Source: Candidatus Firestoneibacteriota bacterium
GTDB taxonomy: Bacteria > Oederibacteriota > JAAXVQ01 > JAUVAV01
Assembly: GCA_030635415.1 (NCBI GenBank)
Contig: DAOVYW010000003.1
Span: 1 to 25,396, forward strand
DNA: 25,396 nucleotides
Direction: 5' to 3'
Every line of letters begins with the position of its first letter. Within the stretch, counting starts at the first letter, position 1. The translations under genes and the position numbers were made by a program. This document shows, piece after piece, positions 15,925 to 22,957 of the stretch. The notes beneath the pieces are model-generated. The model did no database searches and was not told the DNA's origin. It was given only the letters and a program-made list of their open reading frames with translations.

Positions 15925-17277
15925 ATGCTTCCTGCTTATCGAATTTTGATCTGCTTGCTTTTAACTATTCCGTTCTGCCTTCATGCCGCGGCTGAACCCC
16001 GGGTTTTAGAGCGCCAGGCCACCTCCCTGGTCTACCCGCCTTTCTGGCATACCCCTTTCGGCGTGCATCGCGGCACCCCGAAATTGCTCAAGCTTTTCCT
16101 GGGAAACCGCACACGTTTTTCTTCTCCCCAGGGACTGGCTTGTACTCGTCTGCTAAGCGATGCCTCATCTCCATCCCCTGATTTGGAATTCCGCCTTTCG
16201 GTAATTGGCGCCAACACGGGCCAAGGAGATCTTATTTATAATCCCAACTTAACCAGCCTGGAAGTGCTGGGCGACCAAGGCGATACGGCCGGGATTTTTG
16301 AGAAGCCCATGGGCGTGGCCATGTTTGCGGATGGCACGACCTATGTTACTGATCCCCGGGCCGGACAGGTAGTGCGCCTGCGCTTTAAAGACCAGCGGCT
16401 CAGGCCGGACGGGTGCTTGCCGGATCCTCCGGGCGGATGGCTGTCACCTTGGGGCGTAGCCTTGGATTCCGGCGGAAAAATATATGTATCCGACACCCGG
16501 AGAAATCAGGTCTTCATCTTCTCTCCCCAGGGAACCCTGCTGAAAACCCTGGGGCCCGAATTAAGCGGTAAAGTCCGCCTCTCGGCTCCCCGCGCTCTGG
16601 CTGTGACAGATTCCGGCCAGGAGTGGTCTTTTTATAAGGACAATTATATTTACTTGTGTGACCAACAAGGTACCCGCCTGCTGCGGTTGGATTTACAAGG
16701 CCGCGTGCAACTTGAATTTCATTCCTCCAGCCTGCCGGAGGCCGAACAACCGGCCGGGTTGGCCTGGCTGGCCCTGGATTATTATGAAAACCTATGGGTT
16801 ACCGATTCCCGGCGCTGCCAGGTACATAAATTTAACCGCCATCTTCAGCTGCTGACTGCTTACGGCACCCCGGGCGACGGGGACGGGCATTTCCTCAACC
16901 CGACGGGCATCGCGATTTACCGCCATTTTGGTCAGGTATTTATAGCCCAGGAACAGGGAGCGCATTACTTCTGGATAGGCGCGGATGTGCTGGCTCCCCA
17001 AATTAAATGGCATGAACAACAACCGAATTTGGTCTGCCTGCAGTTCTTCCTGACCGAGCCCGCCTGGGTTTCCATATCCGCGAATACGCATAGACTTTGT
17101 CATAAGCAAAGGTTTGATTCCGGCCTGCAAAATTTTCATTGGAACCCTGCCCCGGCCCTGTCCCGGAAGGCGCTAACCTTCACACTCACGGCAGAGGCCA
17201 CCTATTCCTCAGCGCGCCATCTGGTCAAACGGATCACTTTGAACCTGCCTCCAGGGGCTATCGTCCCTCCACCGTAA
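15925..17277 (+). CDS. Secreted NHL-repeat beta-propeller protein
   Basis: I start at the ATG at 15925, which puts a signal peptide (LICLLLTIPFCLHAAA) at the N-terminus of a 450-residue protein. The open frame extends 29 codons upstream, but through the palindromic repeat. No good ribosome site is visible, so the start is less certain than the gene. NHL-type blades are recognisable: EKPMGVAMFADGTTYVTDPR, SPWGVALDSGGKIYVSDTRR, NYIYLCDQQGTRLLRLD, ENLWVTDSRRCQVHKFN and LNPTGIAIYRHFGQVFIA. The last 100 or so residues look like a beta-sandwich of the FlgD/Ig type. It probably acts in the periplasm or at the surface as a binding scaffold; the ligand is unknown. Its tail overlaps the convergent PorV/OmpA gene by 20 bases. 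Confidence 0.85.
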   Translation: MLPAYRILICLLLTIPFCLHAAAEPRVLERQATSLVYPPFWHTPFGVHRGTPKLLKLFLGNRTRFSSPQGLACTRLLSDASSPSPDLEFRLSVIGANTGQGDLIYNPNLTSLEVLGDQGDTAGIFEKPMGVAMFADGTTYVTDPRAGQVVRLRFKDQRLRPDGCLPDPPGGWLSPWGVALDSGGKIYVSDTRRNQVFIFSPQGTLLKTLGPELSGKVRLSAPRALAVTDSGQEWSFYKDNYIYLCDQQGTRLLRLDLQGRVQLEFHSSSLPEAEQPAGLAWLALDYYENLWVTDSRRCQVHKFNRHLQLLTAYGTPGDGDGHFLNPTGIAIYRHFGQVFIAQEQGAHYFWIGADVLAPQIKWHEQQPNLVCLQFFLTEPAWVSISANTHRLCHKQRFDSGLQNFHWNPAPALSRKALTFTLTAEATYSSARHLVKRITLNLPPGAIVPPP

Positions 17278-19123
17278 TGATGGCACGCTGGTTTTGATAG
17301 CCCGGTCTCCCGGAGTCTTGCGCTTTTTTCGCGCCGCGACCGCGTACCAGTATGCGCACGAGGGAAATGTTGTGGTAGGCGGTTAAATAGCGGGCCACAG
17401 CCTGGGCGCGGGCTTTGGAAAGGGTTATCGCCTGGTCCGCTTCCCCTCCCGGATCGCAGAAACCTTCCACCAGTATTTTCGCGCGGGGATGTTTATGGAT
17501 AAACTCCGCGGCCTGGCTAATGCGCTTGGCTCCTAAGGAGGTTATCTCTGCCCGGCCGGTTTTAAAAGGAACAGGCCCAAAGATTTTTTGACCGGACAGG
17601 CTTTTCTCCGCCTCGCTTTTCCGGAGCCGGTCTTGGTTTTGCGAAGCAAAAAACCTTCCGGTCCGGACCTCCTGCCCGCCTTTCACATCCCGGAGTACCA
17701 AGCGGTACTGCAGATACCTGGCAGACTTTACGGCTTTGCCCGCTTCGGTCTTTCCATCCCACCGCAGAATCTTGGGCATATCTTTGCCCGCGTATTTTCT
17801 CAGCGGCTTTCCCAATTGGTCCAGCAGAAACAGCTCCCAATGGATAATCCTGGAACCCGAAATACGGCGAACGCGAAAGACCACCTCGCGAATTCCACCG
17901 GCGGAATACTTCTTCACCTTTATTTTAATCCGGATATTCTCCTGGAGCAATTTCTTCATGGCCATCTCTTCTTGGCTAAGAGAAGCGCTTGGGAATGCCG
18001 GATAAGCTCTCACCTTTCTCCGCCGGCCGGCCGGGACTGCGGTTGCCGGCTTTGGGGGCGTTCCAGCACTATCCTTCTTTTCAGCATTGAAGTTAGCCCA
18101 GCTATGAAAATTCAGTCCGGCCGAAATCCGGTGAGCGTCTCCCAATTCTCCCTGGGAAGCAAAAGCATACCCGAATTTCCATCCGCCCATCATGATTCCC
18201 ATTCCCATGCTCAGACCGCTTCCACCCGCGGATAAATCATTATCCGAAAACTGATATCCCAGCCGCAGCGCTGCTGTTTCGCTGTATTGGTACTCCACCC
18301 CTAGATGGTAAGGTCCCGGCCTTAAAGTCAGCATGCTTGCCTCTATATCCGCTCCGGCTATGATCTTATGCCGCGGACCCGGTTCTATATTATACGCTCC
18401 GCCCAGGCGCAGTCCCTGTGGCAGACCATATCCATCCAGGCTTTGACCCAGATTAGCAAGCACTATTCCCAAATCAACTTTTTCTATTCCATAATACTGC
18501 AGGCCTATGTCCAGACCAAGAGCAAGGGAGGACTTCACTCCCAAATTCCGGACCATAAATTTAAAGGCTCCGCCAACGGCCAGGGCCGGGGTCAGGGGTA
18601 AGCCAAAACCCGCCTGTACTCCCAGCATGAAAAGATTAATAACTTCATTGTCTATTATCATGCCTCCGTCCGGGCTTTCACTGGTTTTTTCAATACTGCC
18701 CAGGTCGAAGTAATTTACACCCAAAGCTGCTATGCCGTCCGGCAGATTGGGAAAGATAAAATTAACCGGCAGGCCGCATAAAAAAGTTTCTTGGCTTACA
18801 TCTTGAATCCAGCTGTTATGTATGAATTCAACCTCAGTATGACATGCCCGGCTCAAACCGGCCGGATTCCAGTATAGAGAACTTAAATCATCGCTAATCG
18901 CGGCCGCAACGCCGCCCATGGCTGCCGGACGAGTGCCTACACCGATCAGAATCTCAGGCATGGCTGCCTGGGAAAATGGCAAGGTCTCTTCCACCTCGGC
19001 GCAGCGGGGCCGAGGGAGAATACTAAGTATAATGAGCGCGGCAGTAATTGCAATTTTTCTAAATTTCCCCCTTTGAAAAAGGCCCTTACAGGACAGGTGG
19101 ATTAAGGGGGATTTAATCATCAT
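17258..19123 (-). CDS. PorV/PorQ-like outer-membrane protein fused to a C-terminal OmpA domain
   Basis: 621 residues. After a signal peptide (hydrophobic core about 24-36) comes a PorV/PorQ-type beta-barrel at about 55-350, with the family opening GVGTRPAAMGGVAAAISDDLSSLYWNPAGLS. A basic Pro-rich linker follows, then a FlgD-like Ig domain at about 385-490 (WELFLLDQLGKPLR, ILRWDGK). An OmpA domain covers about 513-621, with VEGFCDPGGEADQAITLSKARAQAV; D557 and R572 are at the positions that bind diaminopimelate in OmpA. It should tie the outer membrane to peptidoglycan. The ATG overlaps the preceding stop as ATGA, so translation is probably coupled. Residues 4-21 are encoded by a repeat-like element, so the natural start may have shifted. 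PorV is the shuttle protein of type IX secretion, but no other such component is in view. Confidence 0.85.
   Translation of the reverse strand: MMIKSPLIHLSCKGLFQRGKFRKIAITAALIILSILPRPRCAEVEETLPFSQAAMPEILIGVGTRPAAMGGVAAAISDDLSSLYWNPAGLSRACHTEVEFIHNSWIQDVSQETFLCGLPVNFIFPNLPDGIAALGVNYFDLGSIEKTSESPDGGMIIDNEVINLFMLGVQAGFGLPLTPALAVGGAFKFMVRNLGVKSSLALGLDIGLQYYGIEKVDLGIVLANLGQSLDGYGLPQGLRLGGAYNIEPGPRHKIIAGADIEASMLTLRPGPYHLGVEYQYSETAALRLGYQFSDNDLSAGGSGLSMGMGIMMGGWKFGYAFASQGELGDAHRISAGLNFHSWANFNAEKKDSAGTPPKPATAVPAGRRRKVRAYPAFPSASLSQEEMAMKKLLQENIRIKIKVKKYSAGGIREVVFRVRRISGSRIIHWELFLLDQLGKPLRKYAGKDMPKILRWDGKTEAGKAVKSARYLQYRLVLRDVKGGQEVRTGRFFASQNQDRLRKSEAEKSLSGQKIFGPVPFKTGRAEITSLGAKRISQAAEFIHKHPRAKILVEGFCDPGGEADQAITLSKARAQAVARYLTAYHNISLVRILVRGRGAKKAQDSGRPGYQNQRAIITVEGR
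19061..19114 (-). repeat. Imperfect inverted repeat overlapping the start of the PorV/OmpA gene
   Basis: AAATTTCCCCCTTT (19061-19074) and ATTAAGGGGGATTT (19101-19114) form an imperfect inverted pair. The sequence resembles the dispersed AAATCCCCCTTAATCCCCCTTT-type repeats of many environmental genomes. It lies wholly inside the coding frame and supplies residues 4-21 (KSPLIHLSCKGLFQRGKF). Confidence 0.6.
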
Positions 19124-20151
19124 CTCGCCACTACTAATCTTTTGATCTTTCCGGTTCTTCGGCGGCCGTCCAGGGTCCCGAAAGAAATTTTATACAGGTA
19201 AACGCCGGGCGCCACATCCCGGATATCCCAGGTCGTTACCAGGTTGCTCTGCCGGGGTTGCTGCTTCTCCTCCAGGTGGGCAATCTTAAATCCGGCCAGA
19301 TTATAGATATCTATAAAGATACGCGCAGGTTCGCTCAGGGAATACATGAATTTCACCTGGTCCCCGGTTGTTGGGTTGGGGAATGCCACTGCTTCCGCTT
19401 CCACTGGAAGTATCCAGGGCGTAACCGTGGATGTCGGCATGGGCGTGGGAGTGATGGTATAGGTGGGAGTAATCGTGCTGGTCTGGGTTATGGTGAGGGT
19501 CTGGGTAATGGTAGAAGTGGGGGTTCTGGTTGGAGATATGGTCGGCGTGGCGGTCTTGGTGGCCGTGGTAACCACGATTAGTGACACATCATCCAGAAAC
19601 ATGTAATTGTAATCAGGAATGTAATCGTCTTCCGCCTGGAAACGCAATTCCAGGCTCTGGCCATGAACATCTACCAGGCCGGTCTCTGGATCCTGGGGGA
19701 GGTAATATTCTATCTTCGCCCATTCCAATTCCTCGTCATCTGCTCCGGTTTTGGTAAAAAACACGTATGAGCCCAGACTCCCCCGGATGTATTCATGACC
19801 ACTCATACGGAGTTCTTCGCTATGCCACTGGTACCATAATGTCAGGGTCGCGCCCAGCGCATCCGGCAGTATATCAATATCCTGGGAGATCCAGGATATT
19901 GAGTCCCTGCCGGCATGGTCATAAAATTCATGGCCGATAATTACTCCAGGAACAGCGTCATGACCCGCGGCCGTATAGGTAACCGGATGAAACTCGCTGG
20001 GGCTTGCGCCGGTTACCCAGCCGGGTATGCCCGACGTTACCGGCGCTTCAAAGTTGCCGTTAAGTACCAACTCCTCGGCAAATGCCAGGGAAGTAAAGCA
20101 GACCATAATCCCCATACTTAATAGCCATGATTTTTTCCTGATAACTCTCAT
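19120..20151 (-). CDS. Secreted jellyroll protein with Thr/Pro linker and FlgD/type-A sorting-like C-terminal domain
   Basis: 343 residues. The signal peptide ends near residue 25 (SLAFA). A carbohydrate-binding-module-like beta-sandwich follows at about 28-193. It opens with LVLNGNFEAPVTSGIPGW and closes with YMFLDDVSLIVV, the usual ends of CBM4/9-type or discoidin-like jellyrolls. Residues 195-246 are a Thr/Pro/Ser/Ile linker. The C-terminal domain (about 252-343, AVAFPNPTTGDQVKFMYSLSEPARIFIDIYNLAG, then GVYLYKI and a basic end) matches FlgD-like and type IX secretion sorting domains. It is flanked by 4-base ATGA overlaps with the methyltransferase and the PorV/OmpA gene. This suggests a surface protein made together with its outer-membrane neighbours. 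The ligand is unknown. Confidence 0.78.
   Translation of the reverse strand: MRVIRKKSWLLSMGIMVCFTSLAFAEELVLNGNFEAPVTSGIPGWVTGASPSEFHPVTYTAAGHDAVPGVIIGHEFYDHAGRDSISWISQDIDILPDALGATLTLWYQWHSEELRMSGHEYIRGSLGSYVFFTKTGADDEELEWAKIEYYLPQDPETGLVDVHGQSLELRFQAEDDYIPDYNYMFLDDVSLIVVTTATKTATPTISPTRTPTSTITQTLTITQTSTITPTYTITPTPMPTSTVTPWILPVEAEAVAFPNPTTGDQVKFMYSLSEPARIFIDIYNLAGFKIAHLEEKQQPRQSNLVTTWDIRDVAPGVYLYKISFGTLDGRRRTGKIKRLVVAR
19414..19569 (-). repeat. Thr/Pro-rich low-complexity coding repeat
   Basis: Degenerate units of the form TPT-T-T-T encode residues 195-246 of the jellyroll/sorting-domain protein. This kind of linker is typical of extracytoplasmic proteins and often varies in length between strains. 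Confidence 0.8.
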
Positions 20152-20894
20152 GAAACCCCCGCTTTTTCTCCCTCTGCTTTCCGCTTGGTCGCCCGGTGAA
20201 TAGTGGCGACCCCGCGTCCCAGGGATTTATAAGACGCTTTGCTAAAACCTGTTTGCAACATCATCCGCCCGATTTTTTTGGCATTGGGATAATGAATCAG
20301 GGAATCATGCAGGGGATGGTAAAGCGCCGCGGGAATTCCATACTTCATCCGGGCCCGGAGGGGCAGCCAGTATTCCCTGACCATTCGGACGTACCGGCGC
20401 ATTATATCTGCCGGGGGAATGGCCTGCTCGAGAATTACCAGCGGGGCTCCCTCTTTAAGTACCCGGCAGCTCTCCTCCAATACCACGCGAATGTCGGAGA
20501 CAAAACGCATACCAAAGGCTATAAAAACCGCGTCAAAGGAATCATCCTGAAACGGCATGCTTTCGATATTCTCGTTTTTGAACTCCACCCGGCGGCGTAT
20601 GTTGGTTGGCATGATTTGCTGTTTAGCCAGCGCCACCATGGCCGGGCAGAAATCAACCGCCACTACCTGACTGGTGGGCCCCAAGGTCCTGGCCAGGGCA
20701 AAAGAAAGCAATCCGGTTCCTGAACAGCAGTCCAGTACGCGCCGTGGTTTTTGCAGCTCCGCGGCCGCAATGGCATGTTGACGCCAAAGAGAACCTTGTT
20801 TCCAGGTAAGCGCCGGCTCGAGTTGATCGTAAAACGGTGCCAGCTTGGTAAAAATGTTACGCACAATCCGATTCTTGGAGATTGACCGGGCCAT
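20148..20894 (-). CDS. ubiE: UbiE/MenG-type quinone methyltransferase
   Basis: 248 residues of a class I SAM methyltransferase. The family N-terminus is clear (VRNIFTKLAPFYDQL). The SAM motif I is VLDCCSGTGLLSF and an acidic motif II follows (VAVDFCPAMV). The UbiE/MenG signature region reads MPFQDDSFDAVFIAFGMRFVSD, then VLEESCRVLKEGAPLVILEQ. The C-terminus GFSKASYKSLGRGVATIHRATK fits the family ending. UbiE/MenG methylates demethylmenaquinone or the ubiquinone precursor at the membrane. The Cys-Ser pair in motif I is slightly unusual, and a related methyltransferase with another substrate is possible. It starts one base after the PorV-like stop and overlaps the next gene as ATGA, which places a quinone enzyme inside an envelope-protein operon. 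Confidence 0.82.
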   Translation of the reverse strand: MARSISKNRIVRNIFTKLAPFYDQLEPALTWKQGSLWRQHAIAAAELQKPRRVLDCCSGTGLLSFALARTLGPTSQVVAVDFCPAMVALAKQQIMPTNIRRRVEFKNENIESMPFQDDSFDAVFIAFGMRFVSDIRVVLEESCRVLKEGAPLVILEQAIPPADIMRRYVRMVREYWLPLRARMKYGIPAALYHPLHDSLIHYPNAKKIGRMMLQTGFSKASYKSLGRGVATIHRATKRKAEGEKAGVS

Positions 20895-20895
20895 T

Positions 20896-21870
20896 TTAAA
20901 AACTTACATCCACTGAAACTAAGTGGTTATTGGCAACACTTTCCCAACTTCTCCAAAGTATTGGCTTATAGGCATAATCAATCCGGGCCTGTACCGTCCC
21001 TATGACAAAGGCCAGACCCAGACCGCCGGCCGGCCCCTGAAGATTTTCCCGCGCCTCCCAGGTGTAACCCAGCCGGAAGGATAACATCCGGGCAAAAGTA
21101 TATTCCATGCCGAGCGAGGTTTTAACCGGATTGTCCCTTGCCATAACCATCTCTGCTGTCAATATACTGCTATGACGCTTGCCCCCATAGGAAGAAACGG
21201 CCATAGCCAGACGTCCCTGCAGCGGCAGCGGGTCCTCCTCCTCGATAAACCGCACTGGCAAACCGAGATTTTGAACCGCCGCCGCGGCAGTAATCGTTAT
21301 GGGCAGCAGCTTTTGGGAATTCCAATACAAACCCATATCCCCAGCCACGCTAAAGGCTGTGTTTTCTCTCAGTATAAGATAGATTATTTTTCCTCCTGCC
21401 CCTAAAGAAAGACCGGAAAGCGCGGATGGCCACTTGGGAAGTAACTCTTCCAAAGAACGGCTCCACCCCATGGTCAAGACTAAATCATTGGCCCCTACCG
21501 GATTGTCAGGCGCCCCGGGATTATCAATCGTAGGCATATGACGCCAAACCAGGATAGCACCCAGACGTCCGACTCCGGGCAGCGGACAGCTGCCTCCCAA
21601 AAGCTCGTAAGTAACCTGCTCAAATGCCATATATCGCTGGAATCTAATGTTCGCGGATTTTAATGTCGCGAGTGCGGCAGGATTAAAAAGCAATACCTGC
21701 GCGTCGCCCCCCACACCCCCAAAGGCCCCGCCCAAGGCTACGGGACGCGCACCCAAATTGACTTTGAGAATATCCGCGCCCATAGTTCCCGGCCCGGCCG
21801 CAGCGTCACCCAAAGGCATCATTGTCCCTAAAAAAACTATAATCAACAGAATTTTTATATTCTGCAACAT
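20896..21870 (-). CDS. PorV/PorQ family outer-membrane beta-barrel protein
   Basis: 324 residues with a signal peptide (ILLIIVFLGTMMPLGDAAAG). The PorV/PorQ opening is DILKVNLGARPVALGGAFGGVGGDAQVLLFNPAALATL. Alternating strands follow to the end, with an aromatic/hydrophobic C-terminus (LVSVDVSF) typical of outer-membrane barrels. The ATG has AGGAG seven bases upstream. A TATACT at 21902-21907 on the minus strand could be the -10 of its promoter, but no good -35 is visible. It is the first gene of a four-gene run ending with a second PorV-like gene. In Bacteroidetes PorV shuttles type IX cargo; outside that phylum the family's role is less clear. Confidence 0.85.
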   Translation of the reverse strand: MLQNIKILLIIVFLGTMMPLGDAAAGPGTMGADILKVNLGARPVALGGAFGGVGGDAQVLLFNPAALATLKSANIRFQRYMAFEQVTYELLGGSCPLPGVGRLGAILVWRHMPTIDNPGAPDNPVGANDLVLTMGWSRSLEELLPKWPSALSGLSLGAGGKIIYLILRENTAFSVAGDMGLYWNSQKLLPITITAAAAVQNLGLPVRFIEEEDPLPLQGRLAMAVSSYGGKRHSSILTAEMVMARDNPVKTSLGMEYTFARMLSFRLGYTWEARENLQGPAGGLGLAFVIGTVQARIDYAYKPILWRSWESVANNHLVSVDVSF

Positions 21871-21919
21871 TCTTTTTCTCCTATTTAGTTCTTATTGCGG
21901 AAGTATATTTTCCTGAAAT

Positions 21920-22009
21920 TGTCATTTCGAGGCGTAGCCGAGAAATCTCTAAAAGTCCTTTTAAATTCAGCATTCTCGTGGGGATTCCTCGCTAACGCTC
22001 GGAATGACA
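21920..22009. repeat. 90-bp element with near-perfect terminal inverted repeats
   Basis: TGTCATTTCGAG at one end is matched by CTCGGAATGACA at the other, with one mismatch across 12 bases. Inner arms (GTAGCCGAGAAATC and GGATTCCTCGCTAACG) are related as well. This is the dispersed TGTCATTCCGAG palindrome seen in many environmental genomes, possibly a MITE or REP-like element. It contains no gene and sits between the glycosyltransferase stop and the PorV-like start. Confidence 0.7.
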
Positions 22010-22107
22010 AACACAGGAAGCCCGCTAAAATCGCCTTTCCGCAACAGAAACTATTTAGTTCCTCTAAATGTGTATTATTATATCATCTCAAAATAGTAAA
22101 ACCTAAT

Positions 22108-22824
22108 TTATTTCAACTGTCCATATAACTGAAACAACTCTTTAAAGGCCCGCAAAATAACGCGGGGATTGGCTCCGGTCTGGGTGCCGGCCGTTCGGGC
22201 CAGGTGATGAACGCCTTGCTCCTTAAAACGGTATCCGAGTTTCCTGGCCCGGGCCAGAAGCTCGGTGGATATCATGGCTCCTTCGGATTTAAATTCGCAC
22301 TCGTCCACTACCCGGCGCTTAAAAAGCTTAAAAGCGCAGTCAATATCCCGGACTTTTCCGTGCAGCCCGAAAATACTTCGTACCAGCATGCCCCAGGCCC
22401 AGGCATTAAGCTTGCGCATAAAATTGTCCTGGCGGTTCAGCCGGTACCCGGCGATAAAATCCGCCTCCGCCACGGCGGGCAGCAGCAATTCCAGCTCAGC
22501 CGTGTCAAACTGGCCGTCCCCGTCCGTAAAAAATATCCAGGACAGGCGCGCTTCCCGCAGTCCGGTCTTCACCGCTCCACCGTAGCCGCGATTCACCTTA
22601 TGGCGGATGTAGCGCACTCCGGGAATCTCCGTCTCCAGCCGGCCGGCCACTTCCGGTGTGTTGTCGGAAGAGCCATCATCCACAATAATTACTTCCCAGC
22701 GGTTCGCGCAACGTTTCAGGGTCTCCACCGTCCGCCTGGTTAAGCGCTCGATATTTTCTCCCTCATTGTACGCGGGAAAAAACACCGAGATATCAATTTT
22801 TTGTGCCGGCACTTGATCTTTCAT
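22108..22824 (-). CDS. Family 2 glycosyltransferase (DPM1-like)
   Basis: 238 residues of a GT-A fold. Visible motifs are VFFPAYNEGENI (PAYNE at 17-21), IIVDDGSSDNT (48-56), NRGYGGAVKTGL and FFTDGDGQFD, with the metal-binding DGD at 101-103. DIDCAFKLFKR is typical of dolichyl/undecaprenyl-phosphate mannose-synthase-like enzymes. It likely transfers a sugar from a nucleotide donor to a polyprenyl phosphate at the cytoplasmic membrane. No C-terminal membrane helices are visible. I chose the ATG at 22824 because GGGAG lies nine bases upstream; the frame opens 27 bases earlier at a TTG. It lies downstream of the oxidoreductase and flippase-like genes on the same strand, after a gap of about 130 bases that holds a palindrome. 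Confidence 0.88.
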   Translation of the reverse strand: MKDQVPAQKIDISVFFPAYNEGENIERLTRRTVETLKRCANRWEVIIVDDGSSDNTPEVAGRLETEIPGVRYIRHKVNRGYGGAVKTGLREARLSWIFFTDGDGQFDTAELELLLPAVAEADFIAGYRLNRQDNFMRKLNAWAWGMLVRSIFGLHGKVRDIDCAFKLFKRRVVDECEFKSEGAMISTELLARARKLGYRFKEQGVHHLARTAGTQTGANPRVILRAFKELFQLYGQLK

Positions 22825-22870
22825 AATTATATTCTCCCTATACCCCTTCAAAATAACTTATTGCATCTTG

Positions 22871-22895
22871 GGGGCGTTTAATTAAACGCCCCTAC
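22871..22895. repeat. Perfect 22-bp palindrome, GTAGGGGC-type intergenic repeat
   Basis: GGGGCGTTTAA is followed immediately by its exact reverse complement (22871-22892), then TAC. It belongs to the same broad class as the element at 15848. It lies between the oxidoreductase stop and the glycosyltransferase start and could attenuate transcription or stabilise an mRNA end. It lacks a clear U-tract, so I do not call it a terminator. Confidence 0.7.
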
Positions 22896-22957
22896 ACAAA
22901 CGATATCCTTATCCCTTCTCTTGCCACCGCTCGCAACAACTTTTTTCTATTTCGTTA

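Noticed and set aside
17588..18235. Plus-strand open frame of 215 codons
   Set aside because: Antisense shadow of the PorV/OmpA gene, whose domains are unmistakable on the other strand.
21901..22107. CRISPR or tRNA in the spacer upstream of the PorV operon
   Set aside because: There is a single inverted pair, no spaced direct repeats and no cloverleaf.
22871..22892. Palindrome as a rho-independent terminator
   Set aside because: The stem is perfect, but no run of T follows on either strand. It fits a dispersed repeat class better.
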